This document shows, piece after piece, positions 32,796 through 44,560 of a stretch of 64,000 bases of DNA (position 1 is its first letter; every line of letters starts with the position of its first letter). Location of the stretch: assembly GCA_025617745.1 (NCBI GenBank), contig CM046861.1:16527563-16591562 (forward strand), in the 5' to 3' direction. The DNA comes from Heliocidaris erythrogramma (Eukaryota > Echinodermata > Echinoidea > Camarodonta > Echinometridae). Position numbers and translations under genes: made by a program. Under the pieces are notes generated by a model. That model had not been told where the DNA came from. It saw nothing but the letters and a program-made list of their open reading frames with translations, and did no database searches.

Positions 32796-33415
32796 TTTTC
32801 GAGATAAATTTGGTACAACTAAAGAGGTACTAAATAGGTAGGCCCTACTCGCGTAAATAAGGCAGGGCCTACTATGAAATGACATATGAAAGTGTACAAC
32901 GTAATCATTCCCTCAACCGATGATTTTTCTGCATCAAAACTAAGCAGGATACTCTCTCTATAATGCATGAAACAGATGATGGAACTAGGACCTTAGAAAA
33001 ATGAGTGAAATCGTTTGCGTACATTTGGTTTTATTTCTTCGGTAATACAACAGTCACACGACATAAAGTGACTAGCTCACATGGATGAAGCATGACAGCA
33101 AGAAAACAGCTCACGAAAGGTTGGCTTCTTGATTAGGTTATAACCAAGAATATGTCAAGATCAGTTATCTTCTGAAACGTTTCTTGGACAAAGATGTCTG
33201 GTCGGATAAGAAGATTTTATGGAAGTCATGTAAACCGTAATCTTTTCAACATGATTTCTTCAGCTTATAGCGCGTGTGCTTATTTGAATGACGGCGGAAT
33301 TTTGCAACCTCAGTATTTATTTCTTAATACTAGTACATGACAGGTATGCCGTGTTATATTAAGTACCAATTTATTCTGCACCACGTCATGTATTGGCCAA
33401 TTTTACCCAACTGTA
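32796..33415 (-). promoter_or_regulatory. Conserved upstream block of receptor copy 4
   Basis: Collinear with the upstream blocks of copies 2 and 3. It carries TCTGAAACGTTTCTTGGACA (about 33173), the TTTGAATGACGGCGG stretch and a distal CCAATTTTACCCAAC. It ends just before a transposon at 33432. Confidence 0.55.
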
Positions 33416-33431
33416 ATGACATCGCAATATA

Positions 33432-35326
33432 CAGGCCCGTAGCCAGAGGGGGGGGGGGGGGGGTCGGACCCCCCCCCCCCTTCTTGGGCTGAGGTCCGCT
33501 TTTTCATGAAAAAAAAAACCACACACACACCTTTAATCTTTGTTACCAGAATAATAATAAATAATAATTGTTTTATATAGCACAAATTGCTACAGCCTCT
33601 AAGCGCTTTAGAGAGAAAAATTAATCTGAAAGGAAAACCTAATTTAAAGAATGATATTAAGTAATGATTAAATCCAACGTCAGCAGAGGAAGAAGTTAAA
33701 AGCTATTTAGAACAAGACTTGAAAAGATGGGTCTTCAACATTGTTTTAAAATTATTCACAGAACTAGCATTACGAATATCAATGGGAAGATTATTCCAAA
33801 GAAAAGTAGCAGCATAACTGAAAGAACGTTGACCATATTGTTTGTAAAAAGTAGTTTTAGGACGAGATAAGAGAGATTGAGAAGCAGATCGTAAAGTCCG
33901 GGTAGGAGTGTATCGAGGGACAAGTTCTGAAAGATATGAAGGGGCAAATCCATGATAAGTCTTAAATGTAAGAAGAAGAATTTTGTAGGTGATACGAGAA
34001 GAGATAGGAAGCCAGTGGAGTTCTCGAATAATAGGGGTGATATGAGAGGAACGAGGAACACATGAAACAAGACGAGCGGCTGTATTTTGGGCAGGCTGAA
34101 TTTTCAAAGTCACTTTTTGAGGAAGGCCAAATAAAAGGGAATTACAATAATCTAGCCTATTTGATGGCTTGATTATTGATTGCCAAATTTGAATGCTGAT
34201 TTGCGGAGGAATAGAAGCATATTTAGAATGGAAATGAAACAGCTCAGTCTTAGAATCATTCAAAGAAAGCTTGTTTTGAAGAGCCCAAGACCGAGCTGAT
34301 ACAATATCTTGGAGGGGAGTTGTGAACATTATAAAAAGTAACGGGCCAGCAACAGAGCCTTGTGGGACTCCGCACCACAGGTTGTGTTTTTCTGACTTGA
34401 CAGAATTGATAGAGACAGATTGTGAACGACCAAATAAATAAGAGGTGAACCATTGCAAAACAGACCCACCTATCCCAAACCTTGAAGAAGATCTTAGTAA
34501 AAGACAATCAGGATCAAATTATTGTTTCGAATGCTGAGGAGAAATCCAAAAGCACTAATAATATTCCTTGTTTTTTATCAAGAGCACACAGGATATCAGT
34601 TTGAACACGGACAAGAACTGTTTCATTGCTGTGGAAGGCTCTATATGCAGACTAGGTAGAACCCAACAGATTATTCTTACTAAGATACTTTTGAGTTTGA
34701 CTGACTGCTGCCCTTTCAATGAGTTTTGATACAAATGAGAGTCTGGAGTCTGGGCGGTAATTACTCCACACCTCTGCATCCAAGTGTGGTTTCTTCAGCA
34801 AGGGGCAGACCGACGCTTCCTTGAGAGGAGTAGGAAAACAGCCAGAAGATAAAGAAAGATTGATGATCTTCGTCAGCACTGTTCATTCACACATGTAGTA
34901 AGGACAGACGATGCTGTCAGTTGTATACAGTTGTATCAAAGCTGGTGTAGTGAGTTGCAGTGTTGCCAACATTTTGGAAAAAGTAATAAGTAGATTTTAA
35001 AAAGAGGTGGCCATAGCTCCGGAGCGGTGGAGCGGCAGTGCGGGGAGAGCACGAGAGAAAAGGGGGGGGGGGGGTGATCCCCTCTCGTCACGGGGTTCTG
35101 AGGTTCAAAATCATCATTCACAACCCCTCAAAGTTTCCCCTCGGGAGTCCTTAAATTGCAGCAGAAAGCATCTAGATTTTAAAATTTTCCGGGGGGAGCA
35201 TGCCCCCGGACCCCCCCCCCCCCTTAGCAAGGACCTGCCTTCGGCAGGTCCCTATTGATTATGACAAAAAGGTCCACTTTTGCCAAAAAACGACCCACCC
35301 CTTAAGGAACCCTGGCTACGGGCCTG
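33432..35326. mobile_element. Terminal-inverted-repeat G-run element containing LINE DNA
   Basis: The left end CAGGCCCGTAGCCAG and right end CTGGCTACGGGCCTG are exact inverted repeats, with ATATA on both sides (33427-33431, 35327-35331). Opposed G and C runs lie near both ends. The 1.3 kb inside is a LINE fragment, so either the LINE jumped into this element or the ends captured it. Probably hAT-related by its CAG...CTG termini. Confidence 0.7.
33703..34890 (-). pseudogene. CR1/L2-like LINE reverse transcriptase fragment
   Basis: The 3' part (33703-34458) encodes WFTSYLFGRSQSV, CGVPQGSVAGPLLFIMF (RT palm) and, after an internal deletion that removes the YADD region, the long C-terminal part HWLPISSRITYKILLLTFK through PTLFKSCSK-like ending. 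The 5' part (34652-34879) has [13 protein letters not shown] and [16 protein letters not shown] in another frame. The 3' end at about 33545 runs into TTATTA-type microsatellite. Not functional. Confidence 0.85.
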
Positions 35327-35569
35327 ATATAGGGCCATTTTCACTTACAGCGAAACTTCGCGAAGCTTTGTACAGCACGTGTGAACAGCAAAATAGCATG
35401 AACACTCGCGAGCAAACCTCGTGAGTACGATTTTCTACCATCATGAGTTGGAAAGCTTTCCAATGTGAAATTAAACTCTTTGGATTTCTTTTCGGGACAT
35501 CTGGCAATTCCTGTGAAGGTCGCGTGAAAATTGGATATCTGATCGAGTTCTATCGGGCCATTCTGGTGG

Positions 35570-35865
35570 TCTTAAGGTGGTCTAAATGATAAATGAAGTC
35601 ATGTACTATAGGCCTTGCAATGTTCGCCATGTTTGCTTCAGCATATATTATAGCGCGTGTGCATAATGGAGGTACTTTGAATGCAGCTTTATGAAACACC
35701 CCCAGATATGATAGCTCTTTGCCATTCATTCTCCGTCATGTCATGTCTAGGCATCTTTTATTATTATTGCTATAATAACTGTACAATAATCACAATTTAA
35801 TAATCATAATTTACAACATCACGATGTTACGACGGATGTTGATTCAGTCTGGCTACCACGACGCG
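35570..35865 (-). promoter_or_regulatory. Orphan receptor upstream block B
   Basis: Matches the distal half of the receptor upstream blocks (ATGAAGTCATGTA..., GCTTCAGCATATA, CGTGTGCATAATGGAGG, ACGATGTTACGACGG). No receptor coding sequence lies beside it. The preceding stretch (35330-35520) resembles 25150-25380 next to orphan block A, so both orphans share the same neighbour. Confidence 0.55.
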
Positions 35866-35913
35866 TAATTTGACTACGTTCGTGTCTGCGCAAGTCATGC
35901 TGATAATATACTA

Positions 35914-36410
35914 TTATAAACGGGTTCAAGAATGTAGCCATCCTGATTGGTCAAATAACACCACGTGACTGTGCAAAAAAAGTACTAAAAGGACGTGCGT
36001 TAGTGCTTGCGCCTCGTGCGTATAATACACCACGATAAGAACCTTTGTGTTGCCAGATCGCACCAACGCACTCCCAACCATGTATTAATAGTTTGATAAA
36101 CTATGAAATATGAAACGCCAAGAGTCGCACAGTCATGGAGGCTGCCATTTGCTTTCCTGGATGACATCACATAAGCGCAGCCAACAAAGTCATGCGCGTT
36201 TCAGTGCGCGCATGTAATCCCTGCGCTAAAATGACAATTAAAATACACGATTTCATTGCGTTTTAAGTTTGCACGCACCAAAGGTACGCGTACGCGCAGC
36301 TCAGCCGTGCTTTAGAGCCTTTTTGCCGTGCTTTAGTGCTTTTTTTTGCACGGTCACGTGCTGTTATTTGACCAATCAGGATAGCTACATTCTTGAACCC
36401 GTTTTATAAT
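35914..36410. mobile_element. Foldback MITE, copy B (complete)
   Basis: Both ends carry the CGGGTTCAAGAATGTAGCCA inverted repeat; the body matches copy A in reverse orientation. This ~500-bp copy is the most complete of the family in the window and was used to recognise split copies. Confidence 0.8.
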
Positions 36411-36840
36411 GGCAAATAGCACACGCGCCACTGCTATATCGCAATGTTTGCGCTGATTTTATTGCATTTTATTTTATTCTATTTTTAGTTTGCCTTATTT
36501 ACCCAGGGTGACCTAGCCAGTGGATAAACACCGTTATAAAACGGGTTCAAGAATGTAGCCATCCTGATTGGTCAAATAACACGTGATCGTGCACGGTCAC
36601 GTGCTGTTATTTGACCAATCAGGATGGCTACATTCTTGAACCCGTTTTATAATGGCAAATAGCACACGCGCCACTGCTATATCGCAATGTTTGCGCTGGT
36701 TTTATTGCATTTTATTTTATTCTATTTTTAGTTTGTCTTATTTACCCAGGGTGACCTAGCCAGTGGATAAACACCGTTATAAAACGGGTTCAAGAATGTA
36801 GCCATCCTGATTGGTCAAATAACACCACGTGATCGTGCAA
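36411..36840. repeat. 243-bp tandem duplication containing a solo foldback
   Basis: The sequence from TGGCAAATAGCACACGCGCC at 36411 recurs at 36654, a period of 243 bases. Each unit comprises ~120 bases of unique DNA followed by the foldback end. In the first unit the foldback is just two terminal repeats back to back (36533-36653) with no body. Confidence 0.8.
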
Positions 36841-36874
36841 AAAAAAAGTGATAAGGCACGGCAAAAAGGCTCTA

Positions 36875-38663
36875 CACTGTTAAAACATGTATTAAAACAC
36901 TACGGATTTTAAAAATGTTGATTAAAAATCGCTCAACATTGGTTATAAAATGAATGTCGGTTAAAAAAGACTTTTAATCTTGCGTAGGTTAAAAATATTG
37001 TTGATTAAAATTATTGTTTTTATTCTTGTTGGTTACTTTGTAACCAACATTGATTAAAAACAGTGTTCTCTGCTTTCCCGCCAAACTGATAGTGCTAACT
37101 GTCAAGACACTTTATCTTTTTGTTGGTTAAAAGTTTGATCAAAGTTGATTAAAATACCAATTGCGTGACCGAACAGCCAGTGGCGGCACCAGGATTTTTA
37201 AAGTGGGGGGCAAAAGAAAATGTTGGGGGGCAGGGGCGGATGCAGGAAAATGAAAGTCAAAATGTAGACCCGTATTTTTTTGGTCTCGCCAGCTTCTCAA
37301 ATAGTCGCTCAGTGCGGGGGGGGGGGGGGGGGGGGGGGGGGGGGTCAGGGACAAATAAATAAATTCTCGCCAAACTTCAAAAAAACGCTCAGTAAAGGCG
37401 TTATGGGGCCCAGTTTGCCTCCATAATTCCCTGACAAGCAAAATACAAAAAAAAAAAAAAAAGCCAAGAAAGATGGCGCCAAGTAAAAAAAAAAATTTCC
37501 ACCCTTTTATTTTTTTTCACTCCGAAAATTATTGGGGGGCAACTGGGGGGGGGGGGGCAAAGCTTCTGACTGGGGGGGCAAATGCCCCCCCCCCCCCCCC
37601 CCCTGGTGCCGCCACTGCGAACAGCGCATGTGCATATGGATTTGGAACAAATTCGCTGCGCACAAATCTATCACAGAAATTGTTTGCGATAAAAATGGAA
37701 GGCATTGTCATTCAAGCCGCTGAATGAGTGGGGAGTTTGTCGGCGTGTTTGAAGGTGAGAAACTATTATTCATATATGTGATTGTTGTCCAGCTTAATCT
37801 TGGGAAGAAATAGATCTACAGTGTGCTCTTTCTTTCTAATTTAAACGGCTTGGGAGCAAGTTCGACCTGCTCGATCTGGACTAGACCTGGCTAAGCCAGG
37901 CCCACCGGTAGATTTACTGACTGCGCCTATGGTAGCGAGGAGGCGACGCCGGCGGTATGGCGGTGTGTTCAACTTCGCGCATGTCCATATTTCGCGGACA
38001 GGGCAATATGACAAACACTGAAACTAGAACAGTTTTTTGAGAAAAAGATATAAGCACCAATGTAGGCGTAGGCGTAGTCTACCGGTGGGCCTGGCTTAGT
38101 CAAGTCTAGTCAAGGTCTGAGAAGGTCGAACTTACCAAACCGCTGAAAGTAGATCACTGAGTAGATCTATTTCGTTATAAGGCTAGCTAGACAACAATTA
38201 CAGATATGAAAAGAGTTTCTCCGGGAAGTTTCTCATCAAATAAATCTAACCAACAAATGGTTAAACATTTAACCAACAATTTGTTTAAGTTTAATCAACA
38301 CCATTTTAACCAATGTTGAGCAAAATATGATTAACCAACAAATGGTTAAACATTTAACCAACAAAATAAAACTAACCAACAAATGGTTAAACATTTAACC
38401 AACAAAATAAAACTAACCAACAAATGGTTAAACATTTAACCAACAATATGTTTTAGTTTAATCAACACCAATTTAACCAACGTTGAGCAAAATACGATTA
38501 ACCAACAAATGATTAAAACTTTTAATCGACCACAGGTTAAACTTTAATCAACAGGCCGTTGATTAAAGTTTTAACCTACAAATGTGTGGTTCACCTGGTA
38601 ACCCTCGGTTGATTAAAATTTTAACCAACAAGATTAAAAATTTTAATCAACGTTCTAACAGTG
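36875..38663. mobile_element. TA-flanked element (Tc1/mariner-like MITE), nested
   Basis: Ends CACTGTTAAAAC and, inverted, CACTGTTAGAAC, with TA on both sides; copies A and B show the uninterrupted host sequence. The interior is broadly palindromic: TTGATTAAAA words on the left and TTAACCAAC words on the right, and a symmetrical pair around GGCCCACCGGTAGA (37900) and TCTACCGGTGGGCC (38077). A 41-bp word with AACAAATGGTTAAACATTTA is tandemly repeated at 38245-38450. A hAT-like element is inserted in the left arm. Confidence 0.8.
37178..37617. mobile_element. hAT-like G-run element, innermost nest
   Basis: Ends are perfect 16-base inverted repeats, CAGTGGCGGCACCAGG. The 8-bp direct repeat CGAACAGC flanks it exactly (37170-37177 and 37618-37625). 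A G-run of about 29 bases lies near 37316-37344, and C-runs near 37585. This is the clearest hAT signature in the window. Confidence 0.9.
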
Positions 38664-39162
38664 TAAATCACGGCTGAGCTGCGCGTACGCGTACCTCTGG
38701 AGCGTGAAAACTTAAAACGCAATGAAATCGCGTAGTTTAATTGTCATTTTAGCGCAGGGATTACATGCGCGCACTGAAACGCGCATGACTTTTGTTGGCA
38801 CTTGAAGGAACTGGACGTGTGTTGGTCGGTTGTCCCAGTAAAACCGACCATTCACCTATTTTCACCTATTTTCTGAGACACCTTATACGTAAAACTTATA
38901 TCATCTTCATGAACTAAGTGCACAGAATCTCCTGGGAATACTGGTTTTACTTCTGGTTCACCACTTTTTTGGTTTTCATCGTTTTTGCATTTAAAATTTG
39001 GAATTTGACAAAAATACCGGCAAGTCATAGCAACAGGTGCATTGATCATCACCATAGTCACGAATACGCGGACTTCATCAGTTTGGTATCTCTTTTGCGC
39101 AAAGATTTTCTGTGTGTCAACTGCGCATTCATCTTTACCTCTGATCTTATTGTGACGTCATA

Positions 39163-40005
39163 ATGGCTTCAGGAAATAGATTTGACATGCTTGATGATGA
39201 AGTGGCTATCAAATTACCGTCCCCAAATATAAAAGAGGCGGTCACTTATGCAGTAGTTGCCGCCACCGGTGGAAAGGAGAGGCCAATTACGGGGAAACGC
39301 TCTGATCTTTCTGATGGTGCTATGCAAGAAATCATCACGAAGGTTTTGATGGCCATACAACCGGTCATCATACAGGCAGTGACGGAGGCTGTCAAGGTGG
39401 CCGTGACAACTGCGATAGAACAGATGAAACCAACGCCCTTGCCATCTCACTCACCTCAACAGGCGAAGCTCGAAAATGACATCGAACGCCTAGAGCAGTA
39501 CGGTCGGCGGGAAAATGTAAGGGTATACGGCTTGCCGGAAACAGATGGGGAGAATACCACCGAGAAGATCGTGGCTCTGGCGAAGAAGATCAGAGTCAAC
39601 ATCTCTGCAGACGACATCAGCGTGAGTCATCGTCTACCCTCAACGAAGAGGCGAGGACCCTCAACTATCATCTCCAACAAGCAAGAACGACATAGGCCCA
39701 TCATCGTGAAGTTTGTCAGACGAGAGCGGAAAGTGGAGCTGCTGAGGAGTAAGCGACGCTTGAGAGAGAACGACCAACTCGGAGAAGTCTACATTGAGGA
39801 AGACCTAACTGCCCGACGAGCCAAGCTTTTCCACGCAATCCGAAGAGCAGAAGGCACCAAGAAAGTTTGGACCATCGACGGCCGAATTCATTGCGTGGTG
39901 GCAAAGAATGGTAAGGAGGAGAAGTACACTGTAGAGACATGTGATGACCTCTTCCGCCTTGGATGGTCAGAAGATCAGTTGAAGAATTTCTCATTATCAA
40001 AATAG
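39163..40005 (+). CDS. LINE ORF1 protein, L1-ORF1p-like
   Basis: 280 residues starting at a true ATG. Residues about 60-115 are alpha-helical and coiled-coil-like, ending in LENDIERLEQYGRRENVRVYGLPE (110-127 region), the junction seen in L1-type ORF1 proteins. A basic RNA-binding region follows (RPIIVKFVRRERKVELLRSK, about 184-204), then the typical ending LYHAIRR-like helix and KVWTIDGRIHCVV. It is predicted to be an RNA chaperone that packages the LINE transcript. It ends at TAG (40003-40005), in the same reading frame as ORF2. Confidence 0.85.
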   Translation: MASGNRFDMLDDEVAIKLPSPNIKEAVTYAVVAATGGKERPITGKRSDLSDGAMQEIITKVLMAIQPVIIQAVTEAVKVAVTTAIEQMKPTPLPSHSPQQAKLENDIERLEQYGRRENVRVYGLPETDGENTTEKIVALAKKIRVNISADDISVSHRLPSTKRRGPSTIISNKQERHRPIIVKFVRRERKVELLRSKRRLRENDQLGEVYIEEDLTARRAKLFHAIRRAEGTKKVWTIDGRIHCVVAKNGKEEKYTVETCDDLFRLGWSEDQLKNFSLSK

Positions 40006-43000
40006 GACTTAGCAGGCACCATTCGATCTGATGATTTGGGTTTGGGTTTGAATAATAACTTTAAGAATATAGGGCTAAATGTATGTGGACTGAAGAAAAA
40101 ACTTGATCTTGGTATACTAGAGTGCTATATTAAAGATTTTGATTTTATTTGTTTATCTGAAACTAAAACTCAATATATTGACTTGCCATTAATTGATTAT
40201 ACGATGATTTGTAAAGAGAATAATGACCAATCTTCCCCGCGCCTTGGTGGACACCATGGCTTATGTATAATTTTCAAACAATGTATGAAAAATTATGTTG
40301 AACAACTGGATGTAAATGTTTTCAAAAGTGAATCTGTCCTCTGGGTCAAAGTGAATAAAGGTGCATATGGTTTTGATTTTATAATCGGTGCTGTATATAT
40401 GCCACATGAAAATTCTAAATACTATGATGATGATTTATTTCAAGATATAGCATATGATTTAATGAAAATTAATGGTACTTTGGAATTGCCGGTTTGTCTG
40501 ATAGGAGATTTTAATGCCAGAACAGGTTCACTAATAGATTTTATGGAAGATGACAATTTCACCTTATCTGACAATTATCAGTATATTTCTTCAGATGTTA
40601 GTATCCCTTCAATTCGATTCAGATCTAACGAAGACAAGATTGTAAATGCAAACGGCCGCAAATTGATAAATCTATGTAAAACTGCTAATATGCACATTGT
40701 AAACGGCCGCTTTGGAAAAGATTTTGGTAAGGGAAAATTGACTTGTGCTGACGCGAGTACAGTTGATTATTGCATTGTCTCTGCAAATTTCATTTGTTAT
40801 ATTGAAGATTTTGTTGTTGATGATTTTGAAAAATGTTTGTCAGATAAACATAGACCAATATCCATTTCTATGAAATCTGTTAAAAATGGAATACATTCAG
40901 AAGAGGAAAGTCATTATACCAATCGTAATAATTACGAATCTCATATAAAAAAGAAATATTATAAATGGAATTCGGAACTGACACATACATTTGCAAAGTC
41001 CTTGGATGAGAATAAAATTAACGAAATTTCAGAAATGATAGATATAACTAAGAAAAAGACACAGATTAGTAGTCAGTCGGTCAGTGATATAGTAAATCTT
41101 ATAAAGCATGTATATTTTGAGTCTGCAACTGTATGTGGTATGTCACGGCAGAAGAAAAATAGCCCGACTAATACCGCCACATCTCCCAACATGAAGCCTT
41201 GGTTTGATAATGAATGTAAAAACTTCAGAAGGAAATTTTTATACTTACGAAACAAAAGAAAACAATGTAAAGACGAAAACAAGAAAATCGAAATGGAACT
41301 AGAAGTTAACACCTTACGCAAACAATACAAAAAAGTTTTATGTAAGAAAAAGATAAAATATATTTCAGAACTTCAAGACAATTTGAGAAAAGTAAAAAGC
41401 AATAGCACTGGCGACTTTTGGAAATATCTTAACAAGGCGAATCCTAAGCGCAACAACTGTGCAAATGTATCAATTAATTCTTTCAAAGAATTTTTTGAAT
41501 CATTAAACAAAGGAGATGACTCTGGAGATAAATGCATTGTAGGGGAATCACGACCTGACTTGAATTGTTATAATCATGGACTGAACACTCCAATTGTGGA
41601 AGAGGAAATAGAAAACCAATTAAAAAAGATTAAAAATAACAAATCACCAGGCGATGATTCGGTTTTAAATGAAATGATAAAGAACAGTAGCAAAGCAATG
41701 ATCTCATTACTAACAAAGTTGTTCAACTTTTTACTAGATTGTGGCAAAGTTCCTACGGACTGGACAATAGGTATCCTTTGTCCGATATATAAAAAGAAGG
41801 GCTCGGTGAAAGAACCAGATAATTATCGCCCCATTACATTACTAAGCTGTTTAGGTAAACTATTCACATCTATTTTAAATGACCGAATCTCTTACTATGT
41901 TGATATTTGTAACTTGATGGGTGAAGAACAGGCAGGATTCCGAGAGGATTATTGTACTCTTGATCATATATTTGTTCTCTATTGTCTAATAGATATTTAT
42001 TTATCTCAAAAGAAGAGAATATACTGTGCATTCATTGATTATAAGAAAGCTTTTGACTCTGTAAAAAGACACTTATTGTGGTCAAAAATGCTCAAGTATA
42101 ACATTAATGGCAAAATTCTCAAAGTGATTCAGAATATGTATGATAGCGCAAAATCTTATGTTATGTATAATGGACAACGGTCCGAGCTCTTTGAGTGTAA
42201 TATAGGAGTAAGACAAGGAGATAATCTATCCCCTCTACTGTTTGCAATCTTTATTAATGATTTTGAAACAACATTGAGAGAAAATTGCAATGGTGTTAAA
42301 CTACTTCCGAGTGACCTAAAGGAAAAACTCCTTGAGAATAATGTATATGTATATCTTAACTTATTTACTTTATTATACGCTGATGACACCATTGTTTTAG
42401 CAGAATCTGAAAATGATCTCCAATACGCATTAAATGTCGTCGAAAAATACTGTAACGATTGGTCGTTGAATATAAATGTACAAAAAACTAAAATAGTCGT
42501 GTTCTGTCGTGGTAAAATCCGAAATACACCCATCATTAGTTTCAAAAATCAACAACTAGAAGTTGTAGATGAGTATACATATCTTGGTACAGTTCTCAAT
42601 TATAACAATCGGTTTTCCAAAGCCAGAAACAAACAAATAACCCAAGCACAAAAGGCATTGTTTAGTTTACGAGCAAAATCAAACAAATTGAATTTACCAG
42701 TCGATATTGAATTAGAATTATTTGAAAAATTAGTACTTCCAATTTTGTATGGAAGTGAGCTGTGGGGGCTTGACAGTAGTCTACAAGATGTTGAGAAGTT
42801 TCAAACTGGTTATTATAAACGTCTACTTCATGTGAGTAAATTTACGGCAAACTGCATGACCTATGGAGAACTCGGCACAGTATTAAGAAACTAATTGAGT
42901 GCAGGATGCTAAACTTTTGGATGAGAATAATCCTAAGCAAATCATCGAAATTGTCCCGTACTGTATATGATATTCTGAAAATAATGGTTTTCAAAAATAG

Positions 43001-43503
43001 GTTTATCTTACCTTTGGTTAGATAATCAATCAATAGATCCACGATGGTTCAAAGCAACAATTAAAACACGTCTAGACGATATATATTCTCAAAATTGGCA
43101 TGCTGAAATGTTTTGTAATTCGCTGTGCTTAAACTATTGCATATTCAAAGAAAATTGTCACTGTGAAATATCTCTTCTAAAATTGCCTTTCAAATATAGG
43201 ATTACTTTAACGAAATTCCGCTGTGGAAACCACCGTCTACCAGTAGTATCTGGAAGATATGCAGGTATTGAACGATCACAAAGAACTTGCAATATCTGTG
43301 ATACAACAAAGCTTGGTGATGAATTCCATTACTTGTTTGAGTGCCCTGCATTTCTTAAAGAAAGAAACAAGTATATTGATGATTGCTATAAAAGCCGTCC
43401 AAATGCAATAAAAATGTACAAATTATTCAATTCTCTCAAAATTTCAACATTAATAAACTTATCAAAATTTTGTAGCATCATAATGAATAAGTTCAAACAA
43501 TAA
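40006..43503 (+). pseudogene. LINE ORF2 endonuclease-reverse transcriptase, two late frameshifts
   Basis: Open from directly after the ORF1 amber codon to 42894, then again in the same frame to 43503. Endonuclease: NIGLNVCGLKKKLD, CLSETKT, IGDFNART. RT: NYRPITLLSCLGKLF, CAFIDYKKAFDSV, GVRQGDNLSPLLFAIFIND and the catalytic LLYADDT (about 42375-42395). Between 42888 and about 43010 the protein continues in another frame (KKLIECRMLNFW...), so two compensating indels break the chain. The C-terminal part has FRCGNHRLPV and a CNICD...H...FECP zinc-like motif. No ATG lies in frame before 40204, which is inside the endonuclease domain. Confidence 0.85.
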
Positions 43504-43826
43504 AGGACAACGTATTCTAATAACATTTGGGAAGATGAATTTATGTATATATTACTTTTGGAAATTTATTTCCTGTGCCAAAATTTAGTATCAAAAATTC
43601 TACTTTCACTTTCACTTCCTATCGTTGTTAATATTTTCCATTTAATCGGTGCCTTTGCCATTGCAATTCCTGCTATTCAATCCAAGTCGATGTATCTATC
43701 CGCCTGATCATTTCTTTGCACATTTTTTTGTTGTTGTTGTTGTTTTGTTTACAGTTATATTTGTTTTCATTTATTTAAGTAATTTATGTAATCATTTATT
43801 TATCACTATAATATGATTAGTGATAA

Positions 43827-43829
<3 letters not shown>

Positions 43830-43857
<28 letters not shown>

Positions 43858-44030
43858 TATTCTTATTATCATTATTATTATTATATTATCATTTTCTTTT
43901 TTTATTATATATCATTATTACTATCATTATCATTATTATAATTAGGCCTACTATTATAATAATAATTATTATTATTGTTGTTGTTATCATCACCATCATT
44001 ATTATTATTTGATGTATATATGTTATCTAT
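43830..44030. repeat. ATT/ATC microsatellite in LINE 3' region
   Basis: Interrupted runs of ATT and ATC over about 200 bases within the 3' noncoding part of the LINE. Confidence 0.8.
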
Positions 44031-44560
44031 TTATCTATTCGTTATTTTCTTCTCTCTCGTTCTCTTTCCTTTTCTTTTTCTTTTCTTTTTCTTTTTCATC
44101 AATTTGCACACTTTATGTAATATTTATATTTCTTATCTCATTATTCTGTAAATAACTTATTGTAAATACCTTGTAAATACACTAACTTTATTGTGAAATG
44201 ATTTTGTGTAAGTTACGTTCTATGATTAGTGTCCCCAATACCCAAACGAGGGTGACATTGGTCCAATAAAATCATTGTCATTGTCATTGTCATTGTCAAT
44301 CATTGTCATTGTCACTTATGTGATGTCATCCAGGAAATCAAATGGCAGCCTCCATGACTGTGCGACTCTATGGGGTTCGTAACCATTTTTATAGACTTCA
44401 TAATCATATTGCCGACCCGTTTAATAAAACTATAAATACATGGTTGTGAGTTCGTGCATTAGTGCAACACACACTCGGCCTGCGCCTCGTGCACAGTACA
44501 CCACGATAAAAACATTTGTGTTGCCAGATCGCACCAACACACTCCCAACCATGTCATGCA

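Larger units (their letters stand above)
38798..44322 (+). mobile_element. Two-ORF LINE, nearly complete
   Basis: Noncoding 5' region (38798-39162), ORF1 (39163-40005), ORF2 (40006-43503) and a long AT-rich 3' region with ATT microsatellites, ending in TCATTG repeats around 44270-44320. It interrupts foldback copy D. ORF1 looks L1-ORF1p-like; ORF2 has endonuclease, RT and a terminal Cys/His domain. The clade (L1/Tx1-like or other) is not settled. The intact ORF1 and long ORF2 suggest a fairly young insertion. Confidence 0.9.
36778..44560. mobile_element. Foldback MITE, copy D, split in three pieces
   Basis: Pieces at about 36778-36874, 38664-38797 and 44322-44560 line up end to end with copies A and B. 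The first gap is filled by the TA-flanked element 36875-38663 and the second by the LINE 38798-44322. This ordering shows that the MITE was present first. The right terminal repeat is not seen near 44560. Confidence 0.8.

Noticed and set aside
32796-32885. 30-codon N-terminal extension of receptor copy 4
   Set aside because: No paralog has it and it lies in the conserved upstream block; the ATG at 32795 aligns with the other starts.
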